Positions 23,822 through 35,725 of a stretch of DNA of 64,000 bases are shown here, one piece after another. The translations under genes and the position numbers were made by a program. The first letter of the stretch is position 1; the number at the start of each line of letters is the position of its first letter. Under the pieces are notes generated by a model. That model was not told where the DNA came from and did not search any database. It saw only the letters and a program-made list of their open reading frames with translations. This DNA is from Tetrahymena thermophila SB210. Lineage: Eukaryota; Ciliophora; Oligohymenophorea; Hymenostomatida; Tetrahymenidae. The stretch lies in contig NW_002476350.1 of the NCBI RefSeq assembly GCF_000189635.1, positions 125,255-189,254 of the forward strand. The letters run 5' to 3'.

Positions 23822-24733
23822 AAGGTATATTAATTTACTTTTTTTTTTTAAAAAATATTTTATATCCAAAATATTAAAAATTCTTTTCTTATTGAGTGAT
23901 TTATTATTAATTTATTTTAATAAAAAATACTTCATAAACTTATTAAATAAAATAAAGAATCCCTTTGTTAATTTATTTTTAATAATTTGATAAAGGTATT
24001 AATTAATAATCTTTTATTGAAAAATACTTATCACTCCTTTCTTCTATTTTTCTTCTTTTAAAAGAAATAATGAATTTTATGAATTAGTAAAAATTAAAAA
24101 ATATAAATTTTTTGTAAATACCAATTTTAAAAATTAACATAAATAAAAAAGAATGAAAATTTCTTGATAATATGCTTAACAAAAAGCTTTCATTATTAGA
24201 ATAAATGAATATATTACCTACCTATTAATATTTAGGTGGACAAAACTAATATATTTGGAAAATAAAAAATGATGATCATGAATGGATGGATGAATGAATG
24301 AATGAATGTCTATCTATCAAGTGAGTTAGTTTGAGATAATTTTAGATAGCTTTATTAAATGAGTTAGAAAGCTAATTAACTAACTAACTAACTAAATCTA
24401 AATTATTTATGAAGGATACTTAAAGTAAATAAAGAAATGCAAAAGAATAATTCATGATAATAAAGTAATAGATAGATTGAGAAATTTATTTGTATCAATA
24501 TATAGTGTTGTTTATAAATATTATATAAAAATAAATAAATTTGTTGTAATTAGATAATTTGGCGTTCTTATATTAATATATATGATAGTTGTTAATCAAT
24601 CATTAAATAGTGATAAAATAGTTGGTTAAATGTGATTATTTCAAGTTTATTATCTTTTAAGCTTTTTTAAAAGCTAAGAAAAAGTATATATAAATTAAGA
24701 AAAGGTTTTCAATAATTATTTATTAAAATTAAA

Positions 24734-26185
24734 ATGAGAGGTATATTATATTCTTCGTCATGCTAATCATCATCCAACGAAGATAGATACTTTAAAAGTG
24801 ATTCTTAACAGTCAATTTAGGATATAGCCTAGGAAGGGTATTTTAAAAGACCGAACCTATCTGAGTCTTCCAGTGAATCTAATTTACATGATTTAGAAAT
24901 TCGAAAATGTTATAATTCATAAATAAATGAAAAACTTTGGAATCCTACCAAACGAATACAGAAAAAGCAAAATAAAGATGCCTAAAATAAACAAAATTAA
25001 TATTAGATTAAAAAAATTTAGAACTAGCTAATGGTAGCAAAAAATCATGCAAATTTGCTCTTTAATTCGGGTTTACCAAATACTATAAAAGAGTTATTTA
25101 TTACTAATGATGTTTATATAGAATTTGACAAAAATATTCCTAATGATATCGGATTTGAGAGATACCGCGCTCTTTAAAATGAATTACGTCCTATTTCAAA
25201 AATAAAATATTTGAAAGATAGCAGTTTTCTTGTTTTAGAATTTGATGAGTAGAAAAGAGGAACTTAAAATTTTGATCATATAGTAGAATATTTAAAGTCT
25301 ATGCAGGACTAGAATTTATATTTTTTGGCTTAATGCCTATCTACATATGGACAAATAATGTCATTTTCTAAATAATTAGAAAATAATATTCCTGTTCACG
25401 AGCTGAAGTTGATGTAAATGAGAAACAAGACACAGTTTTAGCAGTATTTAGATAATGACTTACCTTAAATTCTAAATAAACTAGATAAATCTAAATTTTA
25501 TGTTTATTATGTTTATGACATGACTGAAGGATTTCACAACTAAATCAGAAAATAGTATGGAATGAATGAAAAATTTATTTAACTCTTTGGATCTAGTGTA
25601 GAAGAAATTACAAACTTATAAATGAGATAAGGATGGTTCAATTTCACCTAGTTTAATGATAGAAATAGACAGGGCATTGAATACTTCTTAAACACAAAAG
25701 CTGTCTATGAGAGCTCATTTAATTTTAATGCAGTTGATATTGGCTTTGAGTATGAAATGGTAACCATTGAAAATATTAAAGTATTAGTTAATTGTTCGCC
25801 AACATATAATTTTTGCTTCAGCAAAACAGATTTTAACCCGATTTTTCATAATCAACCTCTGCTTATCGGGTTTACTTATCTATTAGAAATTAATCTACAA
25901 CCTAATTCTAAAAAAATGATCAGGGATATTAGAATGAAATCTCAAACAAAATAATTTGATCCAAAATAAAACTAATAAAAGTTTTCATATGAAAAGTATG
26001 ATTAGATAGAAAAAAATATTTACTCAAAAGATTTGTCAGATGAAAGAAATTCATATTATCATTCAAACGTAGAAAAATTTAAAAAAGTCTTTATTGATGG
26101 GATTGAGAAAGAAGCTGATAAAGCTAAAAACCAAGAAACAGAACGTGATAAAATTTGTTAATTTGTTGTTATTTAAAAAAAGTGA
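24734..26185 (+). CDS. Hypothetical protein, single exon, 483 residues
   Basis: One uninterrupted frame with more than thirty in-frame TAA/TAG codons, ending in TGA. It is a convincing gene from its length, even codon use and mixed composition. The N-terminal 90 residues are Ser/Gln/Asn-rich and polar (MRGILYSSSCQSSSNEDRYF), followed by a basic Gln/Lys segment. Two compact regions follow: one around residues 115-185 (IGFERYRALQNELRPISKI, then FLVLEFDEQ) and one around residues 250-390 (FYVYYVYDMTEGF, GMNEKFIQLFGSSVEEITNL, FNAVDIGFEYEMVTIENIKV). The second has an N-x-K-F-x-x-L-F-G-S-S-x-E-E pattern reminiscent of PAS-like folds, but this is weak. No signal peptide or membrane segment. I do not recognise the family. 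Confidence 0.8.
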
Positions 26186-26592
26186 AAAAATAATACATAT
26201 ACTGGTATTAAAAGCACAAGATAATAATTAGGCTATTAGAAATTAAATTTAATTATAGTCAAATTAATTAATTAATTAAAAAAAAATTTATTAGCTTTTA
26301 TTAAAATAATTAATTATTTTACTTATATTCTTACTAAATCTATAAATTAATAAATATATATATATATATATTCTAAATGCATGTTTGAAATTCAACTTTA
26401 ATTCAATTATTAAAAATATTTATTTTTTAAATTTAATTTTGAAATTAATAAACTTTTTTGAATTAAAGATTACTTAAATTGACTAATCTAATATATAAAT
26501 AAATAAATAGTAATTACTTAAATAAGTTAAATAAATAAATAAACAAATAAATAAATAATTAAGTAATTAAATATTTAAGAATAAAGTACACA
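26186..26592. other. Short convergent intergenic region
   Basis: About 400 bases between two convergent 3' ends. It contains A/T runs, a short (AT)n tract near 26354-26370 and AAAT repeats near 26500-26560. No gene is seen. Confidence 0.6.
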
Positions 26593-28557
26593 TCAACTAT
26601 ACATTTTTATATCTAAATACTCTAAATTAGTTAGTTTTTTTTCATTTTCTAAATATTAAATTTAAAATTTTTAACTCTTTCCACACATAATAATGTCATT
26701 GTGTTTAATTGGATAAGGACCAATCTCTTCGTTGTACATATTTTAATGGCTATAAACACATTATATATCAGGTTAAATCAAATTAGGTATACTTTAAAAT
26801 CCAGTAAGATTTATCCAAGTTTTTTCTGTACTGGCTTTTCTTTATTAATTACTATCATCATAGCCATCTCTAATCAGCCATTAATTATTTCTTTTAATTA
26901 AAATTAATAAAAATATTTTGTTTGTTTTTTTGCAGCTTTAAACAAATATTTAAAGAAAATATTTATCTATTTATTGACTAAATAAGAGAGAATAACAAAC
27001 TAAAAATTAATTTCTCTTATAATCAAAATGAAAAATAAAGAAAGACCAAAAATAATTAAATGATTGAATTTGAATTTGAATTTGAAGCTGAAAATGAAAA
27101 TGATTTTTTGGAATGAAATAATTAATATTGAAAGTAATAAAATATTGATTGATTGATTTTATTTACTTGTAAACTATTTCAGTATTTTTTCGAGAGACAT
27201 GACGAAATCTAATTTATATATGATTTGTATCTAATCTTCCTATTTTAAATATTCTATTAGGTGCTTAATAGTTGTAGAACAGATAATAAGGTTTTATCTA
27301 ATGAGGATTAGAATCATCGTATTTGACTAAGGCACGAATATAGGGTCGATAGTTTTAAAATAATAAGGGTTATTTATTTTTTTATTATTTTTCTTCATAA
27401 GTTAAACTTTAAAATTCTTTTGATTATTGGTATTTATATCTGTGTTGTTATTATGACTGGGTTAAAAATTCCTTTATTTTTTAGAAAACTTCATTTTTTT
27501 ACATGGGAGAGAAAAAGTAATCTTCAAACGTGACATTTTTTGTTTACTTTTCAGTGTAATATTTAATTACTTATTATATAACTTTAAAAACTTCAGATTC
27601 TTCATCTTCTTCATCCAGGCCGAAATAGCAGCTATTTATTTCTAATTGCCACTTTTTATTTTCTATTTCGTAGTTTAATCTGATTTAATCATAAATACAA
27701 TTCACAATAATGTCCTCAAACGAGTTCATTTTTTCGTAGTTGTTGATTTACTCAAAATAAATTTAAGAGTTTACTCCTATTGTAATGATCATATGAGAGT
27801 AAAGTCGTGTATATTTTTCATGGTGAATAAATACTTTCGTGCCGTTTTAGCTCTTAAAATCAACTAGATAGGCTGCCCTTTCTGGAATTATGAATTTTTT
27901 AAGAATTGGTAAAATAAAGCCTAAGTTAAGTATCTATTTGCATATTTTGTAAAGCTGTTTGTACTAAATTAAGTGATTTATATTGCCTTCTTTTACTGCT
28001 TTGTTCTAAATTTTTTAATAAGTCATTTCAATAATCTTAACAAATGAATAATAGCTTCCATAAAGCCTTTAATCTTCAAATATATAAGGTCTATACACAA
28101 TTTTACAATGCATTCTAGATATATCAGTATCAGTTTCATCAGCATTGGGAGTAATATCGTTAGGCCTAATAGTAACAATTTTTCCATTTTAATTAAGAGT
28201 TAGGAATTACTGTCTACCAATTGTTAAGTCCTAAGTATTTGTATTTTTAGATGTATCATCTATTCCATAAGCTGAAATAAACCATTTTTTTTCTTCATAA
28301 TCACTAACTTTCTAAACAAGTATAGACTTGGTATTATATTAGAGATTTTATTACTCATTATTATCTTTTTGAGTCTAATAATATTGTTTACTCTCATCTC
28401 TTAGAATATGATTTTAACGATAGTATTAAATTTCATCTTTAAGGTTTTCTAAAGAAGTCTTGGTTCTTATTTTTAATGGGATGTTTTAATAGTTATTACC
28501 CTAATAAACATTCATTTTAAAAAAAATAATTTAAAGTCAATCTAATTAAAAAAATAT

Positions 28558-28593
<36 letters not shown>

Positions 28594-29096
28594 TTTCTCT
28601 TTTTATTGCTTAAATAGAGCCATCTATTAGAAATATAATATAAAAATAATTTTTATAGTATCATATGCTCTATTAGCTTGACTGATTAATATAAATTTAT
28701 GCAAATTTACTTATTTAAATTGCTTTAAAATGTCTGGATGCTTTTTATTGATAATTTAAAATAATTCTTCATCATCGATTAATTTTTTTAAATAATTTTC
28801 TTCTATATTTATGGTTTCTGGATTCTAAACACCATTGAATTTGTCCTAATAATTATTTCAAAATTATTTTAAAAAAACTGATGAGATAAAATAATTAATT
28901 AATTAATTACCACAATAATTTCATTTCTACTTGTTTGTTAAAATTGATTTTTTCCTTTTTATAGAGTTTAATCTGTTTATAAATTCTCATTTTAATCATA
29001 TATTTTATCCTCTTTATAATGAGTTTATTAATGTTCTTATCCTTCTTCTTCGTCTTCATCGCCACTATGATGCATATCTCTGACTTCAGCATTCAT
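26593..29096 (-). CDS. Protein with two FHA (phosphothreonine-binding) domains
   Basis: FHA domains bind phosphothreonine peptides in signalling and DNA-damage pathways. The first has LTIGRQQFLTLNQNGKI, DISRMHCKIVYRP and YLVDFKSQNGTKVFI with YSHMIITIGVNSQIYFEQ: the family's GR, SRxHxxI, SxNGTxV and G-x-x-x-x-I/F blocks. The second, at the extreme C-terminus, has NRIFKIGRLDTNHIQIRF, HVSRKNTEIVY, WLIRDGYDDS, STEKTWINL and HNDIIMCGKSQKFQIQYLE; here Asn replaces the usual His of SRxH and the NGT block is altered (STEKTW). A 200-residue mixed-charge linker separates them. The acidic start MNAEVRDMHHSGDEDEEEG lies on its own exon. An intron of about 240 bases splits the second FHA between VYK and NNQWLIRDG, so annotation without it would miss the domain. 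No kinase or other enzyme domain is seen. Confidence 0.82.
28559..28591. repeat. (AATC)n run in an intron
   Basis: Eight perfect AATC units within an intron near the start of the FHA gene; simple-sequence expansion. Confidence 0.9.
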
Positions 29097-30314
29097 CTAT
29101 ATAAATAATTTATTGAAAATTTTAATTTATTTCTTAAAGTTTTAATTTATTTTACATTGTTAAAATAATCATAATATTATTCCATATTCTCACAAATTAG
29201 TAAATAAATAAATAAATTCTTTTCTTTTTTTTTATCAATTATTAAATTATAATATAATTTGATTAAAAAAAAATTTAAGTGATATTTAAAAAAAAGATGT
29301 TTTCACCATAAAATTAATATTTTAATATTTGATTAAACAACAAAAAACATATATTTTTATCTTTTTGTCATTTAACTAAAAATGATTTCATTTTTTTGTT
29401 CTTAATAGAAAAATAATAAATAAGAAAAATATAAACTATTTCAAGTTCTATTTTAAAATGTGAACCAGCTCTCTTAAACATTAAGTCAATTTATTAATAT
29501 TTAATTTTATTTCTTATGTTGAAGAAATTTGATTCTTTTTCTAATATTAAAAAGTTAAAGCTTTAAAATTATTAATAGAATACAATCTATATAAATTTTA
29601 TATATTAACTTTTTATAAATTCTATTTATTTTTTTTATTTAATTATTTTTTTTTTTTGATTAATTAATTAAAAGATAATCCTTTTCTTTTATTTGCTAAT
29701 TTAATACAAATGTTTTTACCAAAAAAAGTAAATTAATATATAAAATTAATAAACTGTATTTTTTGGCTATGTTTTTTAAATAAAAAAAATACTTTAGATT
29801 CTATTCTCTATTAACAAAATTTTTGATAGATTCACCAAAACTGATCTGATTAAGAATTTTTATCAATAATTATTTTAGAATTTTAAGACTATGATCACAG
29901 AAAATCGCCAAAAAATAATTTCATCTCTTTTGGTTTTTACCAATTTGAAAAATCCTCTAATATTTATTACCTATTTATTAAAAATATATTTTCTTTTTTG
30001 GATTTTAATAATTTTATTCTCAATCTACTAAGCAATAAAAACAATAAATATATTTATTTTTTATGTTTATTATCTTTAATCAAGTTTTATTTTTATAAAA
30101 ATGAATTTTTTGATTAAACATAGAATAAAATAATTCTTTAAAAAATAATAAATAAATAAATAAAAAATTTGACCAAAAACGATAGAAATAAAGATTTCTC
30201 ATGTTTGTACTTATTTATTTATTTTACATAATTAATTTTTTTTTTTCAATCAAATTTATAAACTGAAAGATTTAATTAATTATTTTTGAAAGTAATTCTA
30301 AATATTTTAGTTAG
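29097..30314. other. Divergent intergenic region, 1.2 kb
   Basis: Spacer between divergent genes, so it should contain both promoters. It consists of A/T homopolymers and TTTA repeats. I see no gene, hairpin or other discrete element in it. Confidence 0.6.
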
Positions 30315-31955
30315 ATGTTGAGTTTTATCTAAAAGTCGTTCTTCACCACCTTAAAGCAAGCCCAATTACTACAGTTGAAAGCCTTTTAGCAGAGGCTTAA
30401 CTCAATGGTTGCATAGAATCTTTCACCCCTTCCTTTGGAAGAGAAAAAAAGCATGCAGACAATTGTTGGCAATTTCTTTGCAGATTTTTAAGAGCTAGAA
30501 ATTTTTAGAAGTAAAGACTTAATTTAAACTGATGACAAAACAAATACTCCAACTAACTCTTGGGTTTAGTTGAACATCCCTATCACTTCAAACGAAGTAG
30601 TCTAGAGCACAATGTTTCGTTTTGTAAATCAACATTTCATTTAATTCAAATATATTAATTAGATCAATAGTAATATTAAACACATTGTATTGTTTTTAAT
30701 ATTACTATTGATCAGTTATTCTTTTTTGTTTACTTACTTACTTACTTAAATAAATAAATTAATAGGATAACCAAATTAGAATAGGAAGATTATTGGAGTT
30801 TTTAGATTTGTTTGCAGGTTATATTGGCTACAAACACTGTCAATTAGATAAATTTGCTTAAAAACTCACATTGGTAACTGCTTGTGTTGACAATGTAGAA
30901 TTCTACTCTGATCTCTCTACTTAAAAAGATATTTACCTCAAAGGATATGTCACTTATGTCGGAAGAACTTCAATCGAAGTCAAGATTGATATGTATTAAC
31001 CTAGCGATAAGGGCGAAGAAGATTTAGTAGGCACCTCTTATTTCTTGATGGTGGCTCGTAACTCCTAAGATCACTCAAAAAGGTTAATAAATAAATATAA
31101 TACGATATTTGCTTTTTTTTTTGGATAGCTTTTAAGTTTATAATTAAAATTACTCCTTTAAATTAAATTAGATTTAATTACAATAAATTTAATTTAGATA
31201 TGCATTTCAAGTTAAACAAATTATCATTTTATTTTAATATAAATTTCTAGTGTAGAAGTACCTAAATTATCATTCGAAAATGAATTTAACAAAGACGCTT
31301 GCTTGTACAGAGAATAAATTGGATTCCAAAACTAGAAAGCAAGAAAATTGAAATCTTAAATGTCTTTCCAAACTGCTGAGCCAGGCAACTAAGAATCAAA
31401 GTTATTACACTCATTCTTCATAAACCCATAGAATTATTTGAAACATCTGCCTATTCAAGATACTAAGATAGAAAGCATATAATTGATGCAATATCAAGTA
31501 AAAAAAAATTATTCCCTCTCTTTAAAATAAATTCCAAATAAAATATTTATTCTCAAAAAAAGTACAGAAATATTCACATGAAAATATTTGGAGGTTTCTT
31601 AATGAGAAGATTAATTGAAATTGGATGGGTATGCGGCCATCTACATATAAAAGGAGTAGAAAGTCCTAAAATGGTTTATTTAAGTGACATTTAATTCCAC
31701 TACCCAGTTGAAATAGGTTCTATGGTTTCATTTAAGTCACATGTATGTTATACTTAAAATAATTTCATGGATGTTAAAATACAAGCTGAAGTTATTAACC
31801 CAAAAAATAGATCATTAAATTAAAAAACTACTGAAATGCATTTAATTCTTGAGTGTAAAAACGACGTTCCTCCCGTCTATCCTCAGCAATATGATCATGG
31901 TATTATGTATTTAGAGGGAAAAAGAGTTTTAGAGTCATTTTTATCAGATTTATGA
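30315..31955 (+). CDS. ACOT9: Acyl-CoA thioesterase, ACOT9-like, mitochondrial
   Basis: Hydrolyses acyl-CoA to free acid and CoA; the ACOT9 group are tandem hotdog-fold enzymes of mitochondria. The first hotdog domain is marked by NQIRIGRLLEFLDLFAGYIG and LVTACVDNVEF with KGYVTYVGRTSIEV. The second is marked by NIHMKIFGGFLMRRLIEIGW, followed by SDIQFHYPVEIGSMVSFKSH. Both hotdogs and the long linker match the family's usual layout. The N-terminus MLSFIQKSFFTTLKQAQLLQ is basic and Ser/Thr-rich without acids, fitting a mitochondrial presequence. At least three introns are present: 30624-30765 (holding a perfect hairpin, listed separately), one near 31084-31250 and one near 31490-31560. The stop follows VLESFLSDL. 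Confidence 0.9.
30662..30713. repeat. Perfect inverted repeat (19-bp stem, 14-base loop) inside an intron
   Basis: The left arm 30662-30680 begins GATCAATAGTAATATT and its exact reverse complement is at 30695-30713. The loop is 30681-30694 and contains CACATTGTATTG. The hairpin sits in the first intron (30624-30765) of the ACOT9-like gene. It could be a small foldback element remnant or a structured RNA; no terminal duplication is obvious. Confidence 0.9.
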
Positions 31956-33597
31956 AATGAGCTAATAAATAAATAAATACAATTACTTACTTGCTTATAC
32001 TTCTTTTTCCATTTATTAATAAATATTTTTTAAAATAAATAAATAAATAAATAAATAATTACTGTGTGTTTTCACTATGAATAAAACAACCGATATAAAA
32101 AACAAAAAGACATTTTTTTCAAACAATCTTTAATTGTTAACAAAAGATTTATAAAACAACTTCCAAAAAATATATCAATCAGAAATATATAAGTTTTTTC
32201 ATACTTTAATAAATTAATTGTTCAGTAAGTAAACTGTTTTTGTAACATTTTACATATTTTATTTTAATTTTCTATTGACTCAAATGAATTTAATGTTTAT
32301 TAAAATTACAAATATCAAAAAAAAAGTACATAAACATTTTCTTATCTTAATTAATTATTTTTGTTATATTAAGCATTTTTTAACACTTTTGTTGATTCAA
32401 AAAAATAAAACTTTATTTATTACTATTAAATATAATACTAATTTAGAATATTTTTGAAATTATTCACAAAAAATATTTTAATTTTAAAAATCATGCAGAG
32501 TATATTCAAATCCAGATGCTTTTTATATAATAAATATATATATTTTTTTTTTAAGTTTTATTGATTTTAGATTTTATAAGACTTAAAAGTAAAAAAATAG
32601 GATTGATTTTATTTTTTCAATACTTTTCGAGAAATTTAAATGAAATAAAAATAGTTAGGTTTAGAATTAAATTTGCGAAAAAATCTGCTTATTTTGAACA
32701 ATAAAATATGTTTTCAATCCATTTAAAAAAATACTGTAGAATATTCAAAAGTTTGAAAATTTACTAGAAAGAAAGTGTAGAAAATACAAGTCGTAAAAAT
32801 TCGGAAACTTTTTCTATATTAAGAAATACTGTAAATAAATATAAAAATTCAATAAAACTTAAAATATTTTTCAGTAGTTGGCTAATCAGATATTTTTTTT
32901 AATTTTTTTGCTTTAATTTTGTTTATAAAATTTGAATTTTATGGCTTTTTATTCAAAAATACTATTATAATTAATTATTAATTTATTATTTTTAAATGAT
33001 TTTATTCCTTTATTATTAATTTATATACTACAAATCCTCATATGTGATTATTTATTTGAATATACCAATGTCTGAAAATTTATAATTGAAGAAACATTAA
33101 TTTTCTGTTTATTTATTTAAAATATAGACTTTAATATAAAAGCTTATGGTATATTCTGTGAATATTAATTACTTTATACAGAATTTGATTGTAATTTACT
33201 CTGATAGGTGTTTGTTTTGCTTAATTGTTTTATTTATGTAAATTATTAATTATTTAATTTATTTGGTTTGAAAATGAATAAAAAATTAAAATATTGGAAA
33301 TAGGAATGAAAATAATAAATAGGGTATAAAATAGAGCTTAAATAAGTATTAAATTAGTAATTTGAGTTTATATATTTTATTATATCAAAATATTTTATTA
33401 TTGATTGATTGATTATATCATTAAAATTATTTATTTATTTATTCTTAAGAAGAAGAAGAAGAAACCTTTTTTTATTTATTTATTTACTTAATTATTAACA
33501 ATTATTTATAGGAATTTCTTTTCTTTTTAAGCTTGTTTTTTATTCATTTGATTGTTAGTCTAGCTAGTCTTTGGTAGTGATTGAAAGTAAAGCCTTT
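31956..33597. other. Convergent intergenic region, 1.6 kb
   Basis: Spacer between two convergent genes, holding both 3' UTRs. AAAT repeats at about 32036-32056 and a GAA run at about 33449-33463 are visible. A 60-codon frame at 32275-32457 is of extreme A/T composition with no recognisable motif and is not called as a gene. Confidence 0.6.
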
Positions 33598-35725
33598 TCA
33601 TAGAAGTATAACTACTTAGTGATCGTTTTCATATAAGGGTTGATTAGAGTGTGTGTTTACTTAAATATTATTAATAGATTCATTTCTTTGTTAAAGTTCT
33701 CTTAATCTAAGATTTGAAATAGCCTCAATTCTATTTTTTTCATGGATTTGAATACACAGCACATATATCCCTAATGGAATTATTGAAATCAATATCAGAG
33801 GATCTAAAAGAAATCCTAGGATGAAAGCTAAAAAACCTCCAAGTAAAATAATAAATTTTTTGAACAAAGAATTAGTGTGCATATTGATATACATATACCT
33901 ATTCATAATTTCGAAATATCCATAGAGAGCTAAAATAGGTCCACTGAAAATAATAGCAAAAGGAAGTAGTATTATAACAGCTATTAGAGTAAAGAATCTG
34001 AGAAGATATATTTTCCACATTTGCATATTTTTCACTGTAAATCTTTCACTTTATAGGAAAGGACATCCAAACGGATTTAAAGGCATCATATGTATTTTAG
34101 TGTAAGTGTTTCCACAAAGCCAACACCATTGATACTAACAAATCGAGCTTATTTATTTTTTTTAACATTATTTGAATTTAGATTAATTAAAAATTAATTG
34201 CATTTTATTCATATTTTAAATTAAATAATTAAGATTAATTTTACCAAGTCATATGATTACAACCTTGTACTTTCTGTACTAGTGATTTGCATTTGTTGCA
34301 TCTTTAAATATCTCGTGAATCAGTAAGGTCTTCTATTTCTTTTTCTAGTAGATCTTCACAGGATATACCTTGGTGCTCTATTCTATTGCATTAACAGCAG
34401 ATAACAATTTTGCAAGAATCACATTTTGCATTTTTTTGATCTTTATCTTTTAGCGAGATAATTTGATCACAATTTGGCGTGGGGCAAAATCTTTTTAAAG
34501 GATCTTTGTTGATGAGAGTGTTTCTAAGAAAGATTTTATACTTTTTGTAGAGAGATGCAGTAGTATGATCAATGATAGTTTACTCAGATAGTGTACAAGA
34601 GCAATGAGGACATTTTAAGTTTTCAATTTTAGATATCATAATCTCTTCAGATAAATAAGTTCTAAAACATTCAATGCATATTTCATGGTTTTAGTTATTA
34701 AAATAGAGCATACTACTTTCGTCTACTTGATTATAGCAAATCTAACAAGTCATAGTTCTTTTCCTTAAAGGAGACCTCGGACTCATTTAAACTTAAAATG
34801 TGTTAAGTTGTAAGGTCTATTAATTAAGTAAATTCATGTTTACGTCTTTTTCTGACTAAGAAAGCATTTCTTTTATATCTGCATTTTCTAGGCAATCTTG
34901 TTAAGAGAGTTCGCGAATATATTGTCTTATTGAAAGAGCAGTATTGATGTTTTCTAAGCTATTTTTTGCATGCATTCTTTTTGAACTTAGGCATATTTCA
35001 CAGATATCATCGTTGATGTTGCTTCGAGGCAAAAAAAAGTGCAAATGCTGGTTTTCTTCATCTGTTGTAAAGAAAGAAAGTGTTTCTTCCATACTCATAC
35101 AATTTTCACTTACTAGAATAAAAAACGCAATTTCGCTTTTAACTTTCATTTCTTTTAAATTCTTATACAATTCGTACTAAACAGGTTTCAATTTAAGCTA
35201 TTTTATTAAATTCTATGATCTTGTTAACTAATTCTATTTATCAATATATGGTTAAAGCTAGTTTAAATTCTAATTAATACTGCGATCATCTTTTAAACTC
35301 CCTTTTTCTTTTTAGATTGACTCTTAAGATTCTGATAAAAGAGATTTGTAGTGAATTCTAAATGTCTAATTTTATTAACCGGGTATAACCTGTAAAGATT
35401 ATTGCTGCTATTGATTATGCTGCACAAAACCAGGCAATTAGCTATTTGAAAAGCTATAAAGTGGAAACTTTATATCTTATTACATTTAATTGGGTTTTTG
35501 CATCAAATTATGGGAACTTTCTACATTAGTCTCATCTTTTGTTTAACCTGCTAATCTATTATTATTAATGTTGTTGTTATTATTAGGGTTGCTGAAAAAT
35601 CTATTCTCTCCACTTTCTGCTATAATCTCTGAAAAGGATGTGTTTTCATTAAACTCTCCGTTTCCCACTTTGCCTGAAGCTTTTTATGAATGCAGTTTGT
35701 TATGCAGAAATAGTTAATTACTCAT
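33598..35725 (-). CDS. RBR-type E3 ubiquitin ligase with two C-terminal membrane segments
   Basis: RING-between-RING ligases pass ubiquitin through a catalytic Cys in RING2. The protein has 676 residues in two exons (34245-35725 and 33598-34147; the 97-base intron splits RING2). Residues 1-300 are Gln/Asn-rich and low complexity. RING1 begins near residue 327 (MTCQICYNQ ... HEICIECFRTYL ... LKCPHCSC). The IBR follows (FCPTPNCDQII ... AKCDSCKIVICCQC ... EHQGISC). RING2 reads RCNKCKSLVQKVQGCNHMTC, SICQYQWCWLCG and HMMPLNPFGCPF; the Cys of QGCNHM is the expected catalytic residue. Two long hydrophobic segments follow, about residues 540-572 and 590-625, then a polar tail. RBR plus two membrane spans resembles the RNF19 group. 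The true end is a TGA 31 codons past the first TAA. The final RING2 exon is recognised only with the acceptor before CTCGATTTG. Confidence 0.93.

Larger units (their letters stand above)
22661..24733. other. Divergent intergenic region, 2.1 kb
   Basis: Spacer between divergent genes, expected to hold both promoters. It contains a copied piece of the TPR gene (listed separately), an (AT)n run at about 23506-23525, GAAT repeats and a second GAATG/GGATG run near 24283-24308. No other reading frame is credible. Confidence 0.6.

Noticed and set aside
26701..26901. Plus-strand 66-codon frame
   Set aside because: Opposite strand of the C-terminal FHA exon (WLIRDGYDDS to the IMCGKSQKF region), which has clear family motifs.
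32275..32457. Plus-strand 60-codon frame between ACOT9-like and RBR genes
   Set aside because: Lys/Ile/Leu/Phe-only composition typical of random A/T sequence; no upstream or downstream support.
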